64,000 nucleotides of DNA. Origin: Pilimelia columellifera. GTDB lineage: Bacteria; Actinomycetota; Actinomycetes; Mycobacteriales; Micromonosporaceae. The DNA is taken from NCBI RefSeq assembly GCF_039532605.1, contig NZ_BAAARY010000004.1:62001-126000 (forward strand), written 5' to 3'. The translations under genes were made by a program, and so were the position numbers. This document shows, one piece after another, positions 10,817 to 19,587 of the stretch; the first letter of the stretch is position 1; each line of letters opens with the position of its first letter. Below the pieces are notes generated by a model. That model worked only from the letters and a program-made list of their open reading frames with translations, was not told the origin of the DNA and searched no databases.

Positions 10817-11111
10817 GTGGGCTGTTGCTCCGAACGGAATGGGTATCGCGAGGACTGTGCACACCCGCGAACCTGCTCAGCCGCCATGCCGTGCCTGGCT
10901 GTCTGACCTGACCTCGCCCGGGCTGTGACGCCCGGCTCGTCGGCCCGGCCGGCTCTCCTGCCTGCCGCCTGGCTAACCTGCCTGCCGCGCGCCTACTCCC
11001 TGCCGAGGCGCGCGATTCACGAGTGCATCGGACAGCTTACCGTGCGCGATACCACAGCACGCAAGGCCTCCGGAGACCACTGGCACGAGGTCTCCCCCGT
11101 ACGGTGACGAA
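10817..11111. other. intergenic region between rpsA and methyltransferase (promoters, leader)
   Basis: About 295 bases without a gene between divergent starts. It must hold the rpsA promoter and leader (minus strand) and the methyltransferase promoter (plus strand). A weak hairpin CCGGGC/GCCCGG lies at 10918-10935, and a CCTGCCTGCC sequence occurs twice near 10955-10985. No clear -10/-35 pair for rpsA was found. Confidence 0.4.
11100..11105 (+). promoter_or_regulatory. candidate -10 element, leaderless methyltransferase
   Basis: TACGGT ends 6 bases before the GTG at 11112, with no ribosome site between. Same spacing as at uvrB, hisD and the LON-domain gene. Confidence 0.45.
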
Positions 11112-11969
11112 GTGACCCACGACACTGCCCCGGAGCCCGCCGCCGGCCCTGGCGTCGAGCGTCGCCACGTCAGCGACGCCGAGAGCGCCTTGGCCAGCCG
11201 CCGGTGGTGGGACGCCGACGCCGACGCCTACCAGGCCGAGCACGGCGAGTTCCTCGGCGACTGCGACTTCGTCTGGTGCCCTGAGGGCCTGCGCGAGGCG
11301 ACAGCCGGACTGCTCGGCCCGGTCGCCGGACGCGACGTGCTGGAGCTGGGATGCGGCGCCGCATCGGCCGGCCGGTGGTTGGTGGCCCAAGGGGCGCGGA
11401 CCGTCGCCGTGGACCTGTCCGACGGGATGCTGCGGCACGCCGTCGCGGCCGGGCGGCGGTGCGGCGTGCGGGTGCCGTTGGCGCAGGCCGACGCGCTAGC
11501 GCTGCCGTTTCGCGACGGCGTGTTCGACATCGTCTGCACCGCGTTCGGGGCGGTCCCGTTCGTGGCGGACTCGCAGGCCGTCATGCGGGAGGCGCACCGG
11601 GTGCTGCGACCCGGCGGGAAGTGGGTCTTCTCGGTCACCCACCCCATGCGATGGATCTTCCTGGACGACCCATCGGAGAACGGGCTCCTTGCGGTACATT
11701 CGTACTTCGACCGGCGCCCGTACGTGGAGCACGACGCCGCCGGAAAACCCACCTACGTCGAGCAACACCGGACCCTCGGCGACCGGATCCGCGAGCTGGT
11801 CGCCGCCGGTTTCGCGCTCACCGACCTCATCGAGCCCGAGTGGCCCGAGGGACATGACGGAATCTGGGGACAATGGAGCCCGCTGCGCGGGCGCCTGTTC
11901 CCAGGAACGGCCATCTTCTGCAGCGTCAAGCCCGAGCAGCCGACGCCCGACAGAGCCCAACCGGCGTAA
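11112..11969 (+). CDS. class I SAM-dependent methyltransferase
   Basis: A 285-aa Methyltransf_11-type enzyme. Motif I is VLELGCGAASAGRWLVAQGA (about residues 77-96); the acidic residue after beta2 is in TVAVDLSDGML; the post-III region is VMREAHRVLRPGGKWVFSVT. It begins with GTG 11112 (MTHDTAPEP). The family methylates small molecules, lipids or proteins and the substrate cannot be read from sequence. The gene is 10 bases upstream of the Uma2-like gene on the same strand. Confidence 0.85.
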   Translation: MTHDTAPEPAAGPGVERRHVSDAESALASRRWWDADADAYQAEHGEFLGDCDFVWCPEGLREATAGLLGPVAGRDVLELGCGAASAGRWLVAQGARTVAVDLSDGMLRHAVAAGRRCGVRVPLAQADALALPFRDGVFDIVCTAFGAVPFVADSQAVMREAHRVLRPGGKWVFSVTHPMRWIFLDDPSENGLLAVHSYFDRRPYVEHDAAGKPTYVEQHRTLGDRIRELVAAGFALTDLIEPEWPEGHDGIWGQWSPLRGRLFPGTAIFCSVKPEQPTPDRAQPA

Positions 11970-11972
11970 GCT
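11967..11972 (+). promoter_or_regulatory. candidate -10 element inside methyltransferase stop, for Uma2 gene
   Basis: TAAGCT starts with the methyltransferase stop codon TAA and ends 7 bases before the next GTG. The Uma2-like gene may therefore be made from its own leaderless transcript rather than only by read-through. Confidence 0.35.
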
Positions 11973-11979
11973 TTCCGCC

Positions 11980-12630
11980 GTGACCGCCGAGCCGATCCCC
12001 GCAACCGAGACCCGGGGCCCCACCGGGCTCATCGGCGCCGAGCTCGACAGCGCCGCCGCCATGTGGCAACCCGACCCGGCGCGCCAGCGCCGCGCCGACC
12101 ACACCCTTGAAGACCTGCTCACCCTCCCCCATGACGCCCCGCGCGTCGAGCTCGTCGACGGAGTGTTGCACGTGGCCCCCTCGCCGACTGAAAACCATCA
12201 GGACATCGTCAGCCTTCTGTGGTCGTGGCTGCGGGCGCACACGCCCGCCGACTACAAGGTCACCGCCGGGATGAGCGTCGCGCTCACCGAACGCGACGTG
12301 CGGATTCCCGACGTCATCGTCCGACGTGCCGGCGGCAGCGGCGCCCGGCACTTCGTCACCGCCGACCAGGTCGTCATCGCCGTCGAGGTCGTGTCGCCAG
12401 GCACCCGGCGGACCGACCGGTTCGCCAAGCCCGGCGAGTACGCCGCCGCCGGCATCAGGCACTACTGGCGGATCGAGCAGGACCCGGTGCACGTCTACGC
12501 CTACCGTCTCAGCGACCGACCCGGCCGCAGCGGCTACCGCGAGTACGAACTCGTCGCCGACAGCGCTGACTCGCTCAAGCTGACCGAGCCGTTCGAGATC
12601 AGCATTCCGATCTCCCAGATCACCCCGTGA
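11980..12630 (+). CDS. Uma2-family (DUF820) restriction-endonuclease-fold protein
   Basis: A 216-aa protein of the Uma2/DUF820 family, PD-(D/E)XK nuclease fold, abundant in cyanobacteria and actinobacteria. Landmarks: HTLEDLLTLPHDAPRVELVD, then VRIPDVIVRR (Asp of the fold), VIAVEVVSPGTRRTDRFAKP (E-x-V-S-P with the catalytic Glu and nearby Lys), and YAAAGIRHYWRIE. Cellular role unknown; nuclease activity has rarely been shown. The GTG at 11980 gives a normal N-terminus; upstream in-frame codons lie inside the methyltransferase gene. Convergent with the P450 gene with only 6 bases between. Confidence 0.85.
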   Translation: MTAEPIPATETRGPTGLIGAELDSAAAMWQPDPARQRRADHTLEDLLTLPHDAPRVELVDGVLHVAPSPTENHQDIVSLLWSWLRAHTPADYKVTAGMSVALTERDVRIPDVIVRRAGGSGARHFVTADQVVIAVEVVSPGTRRTDRFAKPGEYAAAGIRHYWRIEQDPVHVYAYRLSDRPGRSGYREYELVADSADSLKLTEPFEISIPISQITP

Positions 12631-12636
12631 CCGTGA

Positions 12637-13980
12637 TCACTCCACAACCGGCAGGCGGACCGGCGCCGGCGTGAAACTGACCGGCAGCGACCGCAGGCCG
12701 CGGAAGTCCAGGCTGGGCAGCCAGGCAAGGTCCTCGGTCGCCAACCGGATGTCCGGCAACCGTCGCAGCAGCTCACCCAGCGCGATGGCCCCCTCCAGCC
12801 GCGCCAACGGGGCGCCCAGGCAGAAATGCGCCCCGTGACCGAACGTCAGATGCCTGGCGTCGCCGCGGTCCAGGTCGAGGCGATGCGGCTCGGTGAACGC
12901 GGCTGGATCGCGGTTGACCGCGCCCACCACGATGAGGATCGGCTGACCGGCGGCGACCCGGTTGCCGCCCAGATCCAGGTCCGCGGTGGCGCGTCGGAGC
13001 AACAGCTGGGCTGGCGGGTCGTAGCGCATCAGCTCCTCCACAGCCGCCGGCAACAGCGCCGGCCGTTCGGCCAGCCGGGCCCGCTCGGCCGGGTGCCGGA
13101 ACAGGGCCAGCATCGCGCAGCCGATGAAGTGGGTCGTCGTCTCATGACCGCCGACCAACAGCAGCAGCGTGTTCGCCAGCAGCTCGTCGGTGGAGAGCCG
13201 GTCCGCGGCGGCCGCTGACAGCAACGCCGACAGCGGACCGTCGGCGTCGGCGGGGCGCGTGGCGAAGCGTCGGTCGAAGTACGCGAAAAGGCGTTCGACG
13301 GCGTCGGCTGCGGCGAGCGCCTCCGGCGGCGACGCGTTGGCGCTGCCGATCACCGTCGCCAGAGACCGGGACCAGGCGACGACCTGCTCCCGGTCGGCCG
13401 GCGGCACCTCCAGCAGGTCGCACACCACCCGGGCCGGCAGTGGCTCGGCGAACTCCGCGACCAGATCCATCCGGCCGGTCGGCGCCACCGCGTCGATCAG
13501 CTCGGCGACCAGGGCCGACACCCGGGGCCGGAGGGTGGCGATCGCACGCGCGGTGAACGCCCGGCTCACCGTGCCCCGCATCCGCGGGTGCGCCGGCGCG
13601 TCCACATAGATCATCTGGTGGGACAGGACCCTGGCGACCGGACGCAGCGGCGCCGGCGCCGCCGCCAGGTCCGGGTACCGCACCGACGACAGCCGCGGGT
13701 CCCCCGCTAGCGCGCTGGCCAGCTCGTAGCTGGTGACCACCCAGGACCGCAGCGGGCGGTCCCAGTAGCAGGGCCCACGCTCACGCAGCTGGTCGTAGAA
13801 GCCGTACAGGTCGGCCCGCACGTCCGGACGGACGGCCGCCAACAACGTGCGCGCCGGCCGCGGGCGCGCCAGAGCCGGGCCTGACTCCCCGACGGCCTCA
13901 GCGCCGCGGGCCGGGCCGGCGGCCCCCCGGGTGGCTCCCGGCGACAGGGTGGGGTCCTGGTGTTCACGCAGTGAGGACAT
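12637..13980 (-). CDS. cytochrome P450
   Basis: A 447-aa bacterial class I P450. Diagnostic elements: I-helix LLLVGGHETTTHFIGCAML with the acid-Thr pair, K-helix ExxR in VEELMRYDPP, and heme-binding loop FGHGAHFCLGAPLARLEGAI with the Cys thiolate. Soluble, requiring ferredoxin and reductase not encoded here. The start MSSLREHQDPTLSP at 13980 is chosen because the preceding bases form the polA terminator. TACGCT (13989-13994, minus) is 8 bases upstream, so the message may be leaderless. No biosynthetic cluster surrounds it; the substrate is unknown. Confidence 0.94.
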   Translation of the reverse strand: MSSLREHQDPTLSPGATRGAAGPARGAEAVGESGPALARPRPARTLLAAVRPDVRADLYGFYDQLRERGPCYWDRPLRSWVVTSYELASALAGDPRLSSVRYPDLAAAPAPLRPVARVLSHQMIYVDAPAHPRMRGTVSRAFTARAIATLRPRVSALVAELIDAVAPTGRMDLVAEFAEPLPARVVCDLLEVPPADREQVVAWSRSLATVIGSANASPPEALAAADAVERLFAYFDRRFATRPADADGPLSALLSAAAADRLSTDELLANTLLLLVGGHETTTHFIGCAMLALFRHPAERARLAERPALLPAAVEELMRYDPPAQLLLRRATADLDLGGNRVAAGQPILIVVGAVNRDPAAFTEPHRLDLDRGDARHLTFGHGAHFCLGAPLARLEGAIALGELLRRLPDIRLATEDLAWLPSLDFRGLRSLPVSFTPAPVRLPVVE

Positions 13981-13988
13981 CGGGGGCG

Positions 13989-13994
13989 AGCGTA
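13989..13994 (-). promoter_or_regulatory. candidate -10 element, leaderless P450 gene
   Basis: TACGCT on the minus strand, 8 bases from the ATG at 13980, directly after the polA terminator hairpin. Any -35 element would lie inside that hairpin. Confidence 0.35.
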
Positions 13995-14013
13995 CCCGGC
14001 TGCCCCAGCCGGG
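13995..14013 (-). terminator. short hairpin after polA
   Basis: Arms CCCGGCTG (13995-14002) and CAGCCGGG (14006-14013), 3-base loop, beginning 11 bases beyond the polA stop. GC-only, no U-tract. Confidence 0.55.
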
Positions 14014-14024
14014 CGGGCTCGGCG

Positions 14025-16709
14025 TCAGTGCGCGGCGGTGTCCCAATCCCTGCCGACGCCCACCGACACCTCCAGGTCCACCGACAGCTCACACGCCCCG
14101 CCCATCTCCCGGCGGAGCAGCGCCTCCAACGTCTCCCGCTCCCCCGGGCCGATCTCCAGCACCAACTCGTCGTGGACCTGCAGGAGCAGCCGGGACCGCA
14201 TGTCCGCGGCCCGCAACGCCGCGTCGACCCGCAGCATCGCCACCTTGATGATGTCAGCCGCCGATCCCTGGATCGGGGCGTTGAGCGCCATCCGCTCCGC
14301 CATCTCCCGACGCTGCCGGTTGTCGCTCACCAGGTCCGGCAGGTAGCGGCGCCGGCCGAGCATCGTCGAGGTGTAGCCGTCCAGCCGGGCCTGGGTGACC
14401 AGGGCGCGTAGGTAGTCGCGCACGCCGCCGAACTGTTCGAAGTATCCGTCCATCAGCTTGCGGGCCTCCTCGGTGGAGATGCCGAGCTGGTTGGAGAGAC
14501 CGAACGCCGACAACCCGTATGCCAGGCCGTAGTTCATCGCCTTGATCCGGCGCCGCTGCTCCGCGCTGACCTGTTCCAACGGCGCCCCGAACACCGAGGC
14601 GGCGGTGGCGGCGTGGAAGTCGGCGCCGGAGCCGAAGGCCTCGATGAGCGCCGTGTCCTCGGACAGGTGCGCCATGATCCGCATCTCGATCTGGCTGTAG
14701 TCGGCGGTCATCAGCGACTCGTACCCGTCGCCCACGACGAAGGACCGCCGGATCAGCCGGCCCTCCTCGGTGCGGATCGGCACGTTCTGGAGGTTCGGGT
14801 CGGTCGACGAGAGCCGCCCGGTGGCCGCGACGGTCTGAAAGAACGTGGTATGAATCCGGCCGTCGTCGGCGACGGACTTGAGCAGGCCGTCCACGGTGGA
14901 CTTGAGCCGGGCCACGTCCCGGTGGCGCAGCAGGTGCTCAAGCAGCGGATGCCCGGTCTGGACGTAGAGGCCCTGGAGCGCGTCGGCGTCGGTGGTGAAG
15001 CCGGTCTTGATCTTCTTGGTGCGGGGCAGGTCCAGCTCGCCGAACAGGATCTCCTGTAGCTGTTTGGGCGAGCCCAGGTTGAACTCGCGGCCGATGACCG
15101 CGTGGGCGGCCTGCGCCGCCGCCTTCACGTCCGCCGCGAAGCGGGCCTCCAGCTCCGACAGGTAGTCGGTGTCGGCGGCGATGCCGGTGCGCTCCATCTG
15201 CGCCAGGACAGCGGTCAGCGGCAGCTCGACCTCGGCGAGCAGCCGGCCGGCGTCCGGGCCACCGGCGTCCAACTCCTCGTCCAACGCCACCGCCAGATCG
15301 ACGGTGGCACGGGCACGCAGCATCAACGCCTGCTCAGCCTGGTCCTCGGCGCCGCCCAGGCCGTCCAGGGTGAGCTGCCCGTCGGCGGACCCCTCCACCC
15401 GCAGCTCCCGGTGCAGGTAGCGCAGCGCGAGGTCGTTGAGGTCGTAGGTGCGCTGGTCCGGGCGGGCCAGGTACGCCGCGAGGACCGTGTCGCGGGCCAG
15501 TCCACGCAGCGTCCAGCCATGGGCGGCGAACGCCAACAGCGCGGGCTTGGCGTCGTGCAGCACCTTCGGCCGGTCAGCGTCGGCGAGCCAGGCCGACAGG
15601 GCGGCCTCGTCGGTGGCGTCCAGGGCGGCCGGGTCCAGCCAGGCGGCCGGGCCGGCGGCGGTGGCCAGACCCATCCCGGTGAGGACGCCCGTGCCGCGTC
15701 CGAACGTGCCGGCCACGGCCACGCCGACCGGGTCGCCGTCGACGTTGGCCGCCAGCCACGGCGCCACCTCGCCAGCGGCCAGCACCTCGCCGGCCAGATC
15801 GAAACCGGCCTCCGCCTCCGGCTCGACGGCGTCCAGGTACTGGTAGAGCCGGTCGCGCAGAATCCGGAACTCCAACGCGTCGAACACCTTGTGGACGGCG
15901 TCCCGATCCCAGCCCGGCCAGCGGGCGTCCTCCACCCGCAGGGGAAGTTCGAGATCGTCGACGAGGCGGTTGAGCTGGTGATTGCGGAGCACGTCGGCCA
16001 GGCGCTCCCGCAGGCTCTCGCCGGCCTTGCCCTTGATCTGGTCGACGTGGGCGACGATGCCGTCCAGGCCGTCGAACTGCGTGATCCACTTCGCGGCGGT
16101 CTTCGGGCCGACGCCCGGGACGCCGGGCAGGTTGTCGCTGCTCTCGCCGACCAGGGCCGCCAGATCCCGGTAGCGGGACGGGCCGACCCCGTACTTGTCG
16201 GTGACAGCGGCGACGTCCATCCGGCGCAGGTCCGACACGCCCTTGACCGGGTAAAGGACCGTGGTGTTCGCGTCGATGAGCTGGAACGCGTCCCGGTCGC
16301 CGGTGCAGATGAGCACCTGCATGCCGCCCTCCCGGCCGCCCCGAGCGAGGGTGGCGATGACATCGTCGGCCTCGTAGCCATCCTTGGTCACCACCGGGAT
16401 GCGCAACGCCGCCAACACCTCCTGGGTCAGGCTCACCTGCCCGGCGAACTCAGTCGGAGACTCCGAACGACCCGCCTTGTACTCGGCGTACTGCTCGGTG
16501 CGGAAGCTCCGCCGGGAAACGTCGAAGGCCACCACGATGTGGGTGGGCCGCTCGTCCCGCAGCACGTTGATGAGCATCGAGGTGAAGCCGTAGACGGCGT
16601 TCGTGTGCTGCCCGGTCGTCGTGGAGAAGTTCTCCACCGGGAGGGCGAAGAACGCGCGGTAGGCCAGCGAGTGGCCGTCGAGCAGCAGCAGGCGGGGCAT
16701 GTCAGTCAC
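14025..16709 (-). CDS. polA: DNA polymerase I
   Basis: An 894-aa family A polymerase. The N-terminal 5'-3' nuclease is intact (LLLDGHSLAYRAFFAL, ADDVIATLA, TGDRDAFQL, then the H3TH segment LPGVPGVGPKTAAKWI). The central exonuclease-like domain has no recognisable catalytic acidic set, as is normal in actinobacteria. The polymerase domain has motif A DYSQIEMRIMAHLSEDTALI, motif B RRIKAMNYGLAYGLSAFG and motif C VHDELVLE. Starts at GTG 16709 (MTDMPRL), with TAGAGT at 16718-16723 suggesting a leaderless mRNA. Role: Okazaki fragment processing and repair. Confidence 0.98.
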   Translation of the reverse strand: MTDMPRLLLLDGHSLAYRAFFALPVENFSTTTGQHTNAVYGFTSMLINVLRDERPTHIVVAFDVSRRSFRTEQYAEYKAGRSESPTEFAGQVSLTQEVLAALRIPVVTKDGYEADDVIATLARGGREGGMQVLICTGDRDAFQLIDANTTVLYPVKGVSDLRRMDVAAVTDKYGVGPSRYRDLAALVGESSDNLPGVPGVGPKTAAKWITQFDGLDGIVAHVDQIKGKAGESLRERLADVLRNHQLNRLVDDLELPLRVEDARWPGWDRDAVHKVFDALEFRILRDRLYQYLDAVEPEAEAGFDLAGEVLAAGEVAPWLAANVDGDPVGVAVAGTFGRGTGVLTGMGLATAAGPAAWLDPAALDATDEAALSAWLADADRPKVLHDAKPALLAFAAHGWTLRGLARDTVLAAYLARPDQRTYDLNDLALRYLHRELRVEGSADGQLTLDGLGGAEDQAEQALMLRARATVDLAVALDEELDAGGPDAGRLLAEVELPLTAVLAQMERTGIAADTDYLSELEARFAADVKAAAQAAHAVIGREFNLGSPKQLQEILFGELDLPRTKKIKTGFTTDADALQGLYVQTGHPLLEHLLRHRDVARLKSTVDGLLKSVADDGRIHTTFFQTVAATGRLSSTDPNLQNVPIRTEEGRLIRRSFVVGDGYESLMTADYSQIEMRIMAHLSEDTALIEAFGSGADFHAATAASVFGAPLEQVSAEQRRRIKAMNYGLAYGLSAFGLSNQLGISTEEARKLMDGYFEQFGGVRDYLRALVTQARLDGYTSTMLGRRRYLPDLVSDNRQRREMAERMALNAPIQGSAADIIKVAMLRVDAALRAADMRSRLLLQVHDELVLEIGPGERETLEALLRREMGGACELSVDLEVSVGVGRDWDTAAH

Positions 16710-16717
16710 AGCAGGCG

Positions 16718-16723
16718 ACTCTA
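16718..16723 (-). promoter_or_regulatory. candidate -10 element, leaderless polA
   Basis: TAGAGT on the minus strand, 8 bases before the polA GTG, with no purine-rich ribosome site between. Confidence 0.45.
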
Positions 16724-16768
16724 GCGGGCCGGGCTGACAACGCCTCCCACGCCCACGCCGCGGACGAG

Positions 16769-16812
16769 GGCGGGCCCGGACGGAATCATTGATGATCCCA
16801 TTCGGGCCCGCC
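16769..16812 (-). terminator. terminator after liv operon
   Basis: Outer arms GGCGGGCCCG (16769-16778) and CGGGCCCGCC (16803-16812) enclose a second helix, ATCAT/ATGAT flanked by GG/CC. It starts 20 bases past the livF stop. Confidence 0.75.
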
Positions 16813-16831
16813 GGTCGTACCGCCTGCCTGG

Positions 16832-17542
16832 TCAGGCGACGCCGAGGTAGGCGTCCTTGATCGAAGGGTCGTGGAGCAACTCCTGGCCGGTCCCGGTCTT
16901 GGTGATGAGGCCGGTCTCCAGCACGTACGCCCGGTGGGCGCGCGAGAGCGCCTGCTGGGCGTTCTGCTCCACGAGCAGCACCGTGGTGCCCTGACGGTTG
17001 ATCTCGACGATGATGTCGAAGATCTGCTGGATGACCATGGGCGCCAGGCCCATCGACGGCTCGTCGAGCAGCAGCAGCTTCGGCCGTGCCATGAGCGCCC
17101 GGCCGACCGCCACCATCTGCTGCTCGCCGCCGGACATCGTGCCGGCGACCTGCTTGCGCCGCTCGGCGAGCCGCGGGAACAGGCCGAACACCCGGTCCAG
17201 GTCGGCCGCGACGCCCGACTTGTCCTTGCGGGTGTAGGCGCCCATGTCGAGGTTCTCCAGCACCGTCATGCCGGGGAAGACGCCCCGACCCTCGGGCGAC
17301 TGGCAGATGCCGCGACGAACGCGCAGGTCAGCCCGCAGTTTGGTGATGTCCTCGCCAGCGAACTGGATGGAGCCCTGGGCCGCCGGGCGGATACCGGAGA
17401 TGGCCCGCATCGTCGTCGTCTTGCCGGCCCCGTTGGCGCCGATGAGGGCCACGATCTCGCCCTCGTTGACCTCGATGCTGATGCCGTGCAGCGCATCGAT
17501 GCGGCCGTACCGGACCACCAGGTCCTTGATCTCAAGCAGCAT
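16832..17542 (-). CDS. livF: branched-chain amino acid-type ABC transporter ATPase LivF
   Basis: A 236-aa ATPase of the HAAT importer family. Walker A ALIGANGAGKTTTMRAISG, signature TMSGGEQQMVAVGRALMA, Walker B LLLLDEPSMGLAPM, H-loop TTVLLVEQNAQQALS. Shorter than LivG, as is standard. It overlaps the livG end by 11 bases and is the last gene of livKHMGF. With LivG it powers the LivHM permease. The actual substrate (Leu/Ile/Val, other amino acids, urea or short amides) cannot be fixed from sequence. Confidence 0.93.
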   Translation of the reverse strand: MLLEIKDLVVRYGRIDALHGISIEVNEGEIVALIGANGAGKTTTMRAISGIRPAAQGSIQFAGEDITKLRADLRVRRGICQSPEGRGVFPGMTVLENLDMGAYTRKDKSGVAADLDRVFGLFPRLAERRKQVAGTMSGGEQQMVAVGRALMARPKLLLLDEPSMGLAPMVIQQIFDIIVEINRQGTTVLLVEQNAQQALSRAHRAYVLETGLITKTGTGQELLHDPSIKDAYLGVA

Positions 17543-18449
17543 CTTCCTGCACCCCCAGGTACGCAGCGATGACCTTCGGGTTCTCCCGGACCTCGGCCGG
17601 CGAGCCCTCGGCGATCTTCTTGCCGAACTCCAACACCACGATCCGGTCGGTGACGCCCATGACCAGACGCATGTCGTGCTCGATGAGCAGCACCGAGTAG
17701 CCGTTGTCCCGGATCCGACGGATGAGCTGGTTCAGCTCCTCCTTCTCCGCCGGGTTGAAGCCGGCCGCCGGCTCGTCCAGGCACAGCAGCTTCGGCTCGG
17801 TGGCCAGCGCACGGGCGATCTCAAGCCGCCGCTGGTACCCGTACGGCAGGTTGCGGGCCTGCTCGTTGGCCCGGTCGGCGATGCCGACGAAGCGCAACAG
17901 CTCCATCGCCTTGGCCTCGCCGGCCCGCTCCTCCAGGGTGTGCCGGCTGATGCCGAACGCTTTGGCGCAGGCCAGGCGGAGCGACTGCCAGGACCGGACC
18001 ATGCCGTTGGTCGCATCGACCACCGGCAGCTCGTGCGGCTTGGGCTTGATCCGCGGCAGCCGGAACAGGGTGCCGGCGACGCTCGTCTTGTGCCGGGCGT
18101 CACACCCGACGATGACGTTCTCCAGCGCGGTCATCTCCGGGAAGAGCCGGATGTTCTGGAACGTCCGGGCGATGCCGAGATTGTTGATCTCGAACGGCCG
18201 GCGGCCGGTGACCGTCTGCCCGTCGAAACGCACCTCGCCGGCGGTGGGCTTGTAGACGCCCGTGATCGCGTTGAAGCAGGTCGTCTTGCCGGCGCCGTTC
18301 GGCCCGATGAGACCCAGGATCTCACCCCGGTAGAGGGTGAAGTTGACGTTGTCGAGCGCGACGACGCCACCGAAACGCAGGGTGACCTTGTCGATCTCCA
18401 GCAGCGGCACCCGGGCCTCGTCAGCCCGATTCTCCACGTTATGCGACAT
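17532..18449 (-). CDS. livG: branched-chain amino acid-type ABC transporter ATPase LivG
   Basis: A 305-aa ATPase. Walker A GLIGPNGAGKTTCFNAITGV, signature LPYGYQRRLEIARALATE, Walker B LLCLDEPAAGFNPAEKEE (the AAG-N-P segment is typical of LivG), H-loop SVLLIEHDMRLVMGVTDRIV. It is longer than average because of an insertion after the Q-loop (RHKTSVAGTLFRLPRIKPKP), common in actinobacterial LivG. Overlaps livM by 11 bases and livF by 11 bases, so translation is probably coupled. Confidence 0.93.
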   Translation of the reverse strand: MSHNVENRADEARVPLLEIDKVTLRFGGVVALDNVNFTLYRGEILGLIGPNGAGKTTCFNAITGVYKPTAGEVRFDGQTVTGRRPFEINNLGIARTFQNIRLFPEMTALENVIVGCDARHKTSVAGTLFRLPRIKPKPHELPVVDATNGMVRSWQSLRLACAKAFGISRHTLEERAGEAKAMELLRFVGIADRANEQARNLPYGYQRRLEIARALATEPKLLCLDEPAAGFNPAEKEELNQLIRRIRDNGYSVLLIEHDMRLVMGVTDRIVVLEFGKKIAEGSPAEVRENPKVIAAYLGVQEDAA

Positions 18450-19587
18450 TGACCTTCGCCTCCTCCGCGCGGTCGTGCAGCTCGCGAGCCCGTCGCTTGC
18501 TGGGAATCAGGCCCTGCGGCCGCAGCACCATCACCGCGACCATCGCCATACCGAAGACGAGCACCCGGTAGTCGGAGAACTCCCGGAACCGCTCCGGCAG
18601 GTAGGTCAGCAGCACAGCGCCGAGCGCGACGCCGGCCATGTTGCCCGAGCCGCCGACGACGACCATCGCCACGAACAGGATCGACAGGTTGACGTCGAAC
18701 TGGGACGGCTCGACGAAGCCCGCTTTACTGCCGTACAGGAACCCGGCGACGCCGCCGAGCGCGGCGCCGATCGCGAACGCCCACAGCTTGAACTTGAATG
18801 GGTACACGCCCATCACCGCGGCCGCGTCCTCGTCCTCGCGGATCGCCAGCCACGCCCGGCCGGGGCGGCTGTTCTCCAGCCGGCGCACCAGGAAGACGAC
18901 GAACAGCACGACGGTGAGGGCCAGCCAGTACCAGGGTTTGGTGTCGATGATGCCGAACAGGTTCCCAGCGGCGGGCGGACCCGACGGGCCGGGCACCTCG
19001 CTGATGCCCTGGGCGCCGGAGGTGACGCCGTCCAGGTTCCGGGCGCAGATCCGGATGATCTCGCCGAAGCCGAGCGTGACGATGGCCAGGTAGTCACCGC
19101 GCAGACGCAGCGTCGGCCAGCCCAGGATGACGCCCGAGATCATCGCCAGGACGATGGCGATGGGGATACACAGCGCCCAGGCGACCGCCCAGTCCTGCGG
19201 CAGCCCCAGCTTGACCTGGAGGGCCTTGACCACCGGCGAGTTCGTCGATCCGAAGAGCGCGACGCTGTACGCGCCGAGCGCGAAGAAGCCGACGTAGCCG
19301 AGGTCGAGCAGGCCGGCGAGGCCGACCACGACGTTGAGGCCCAGCGCGATGATCACGTAAACGGCGCAGTTGAACAGAACCGCGGACCAGGCCGAGCCCT
19401 GGTCGGCCAGGTCGGTGCGCAGGTAGACCAGGCCCGGGATGCCCAGGAAGGGCAGGTAGTACAGGAACACGATGCCGGCCAGGGCGCCGAGCACGCGCTG
19501 CCACCTGGGCAGTCGCCGCCAGCGGTCGCCGATGCTGCCGCGTTGCCTCTTCGCCGCTTGTGCGGCGGCGGTGTGGTTGCCGCTCAT
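18439..19587 (-). CDS. livM: branched-chain amino acid-type ABC transporter permease LivM
   Basis: A 382-aa permease with about 9-10 membrane segments. LivM hallmarks include YVIIALGLNVVVGLAGLLDL and the EAA-like loop RLENSRPGRAWLAIREDEDA, which contacts the ATPases. The N-terminal 35 residues are a basic cytoplasmic extension. The ATG at 19587 overlaps the livH stop (ATGA), which sets the start; the longer frame upstream is the livH gene read out of frame. The C-terminal 20 residues are charged. Confidence 0.93.
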   Translation of the reverse strand: MSGNHTAAAQAAKRQRGSIGDRWRRLPRWQRVLGALAGIVFLYYLPFLGIPGLVYLRTDLADQGSAWSAVLFNCAVYVIIALGLNVVVGLAGLLDLGYVGFFALGAYSVALFGSTNSPVVKALQVKLGLPQDWAVAWALCIPIAIVLAMISGVILGWPTLRLRGDYLAIVTLGFGEIIRICARNLDGVTSGAQGISEVPGPSGPPAAGNLFGIIDTKPWYWLALTVVLFVVFLVRRLENSRPGRAWLAIREDEDAAAVMGVYPFKFKLWAFAIGAALGGVAGFLYGSKAGFVEPSQFDVNLSILFVAMVVVGGSGNMAGVALGAVLLTYLPERFREFSDYRVLVFGMAMVAVMVLRPQGLIPSKRRARELHDRAEEAKVNVA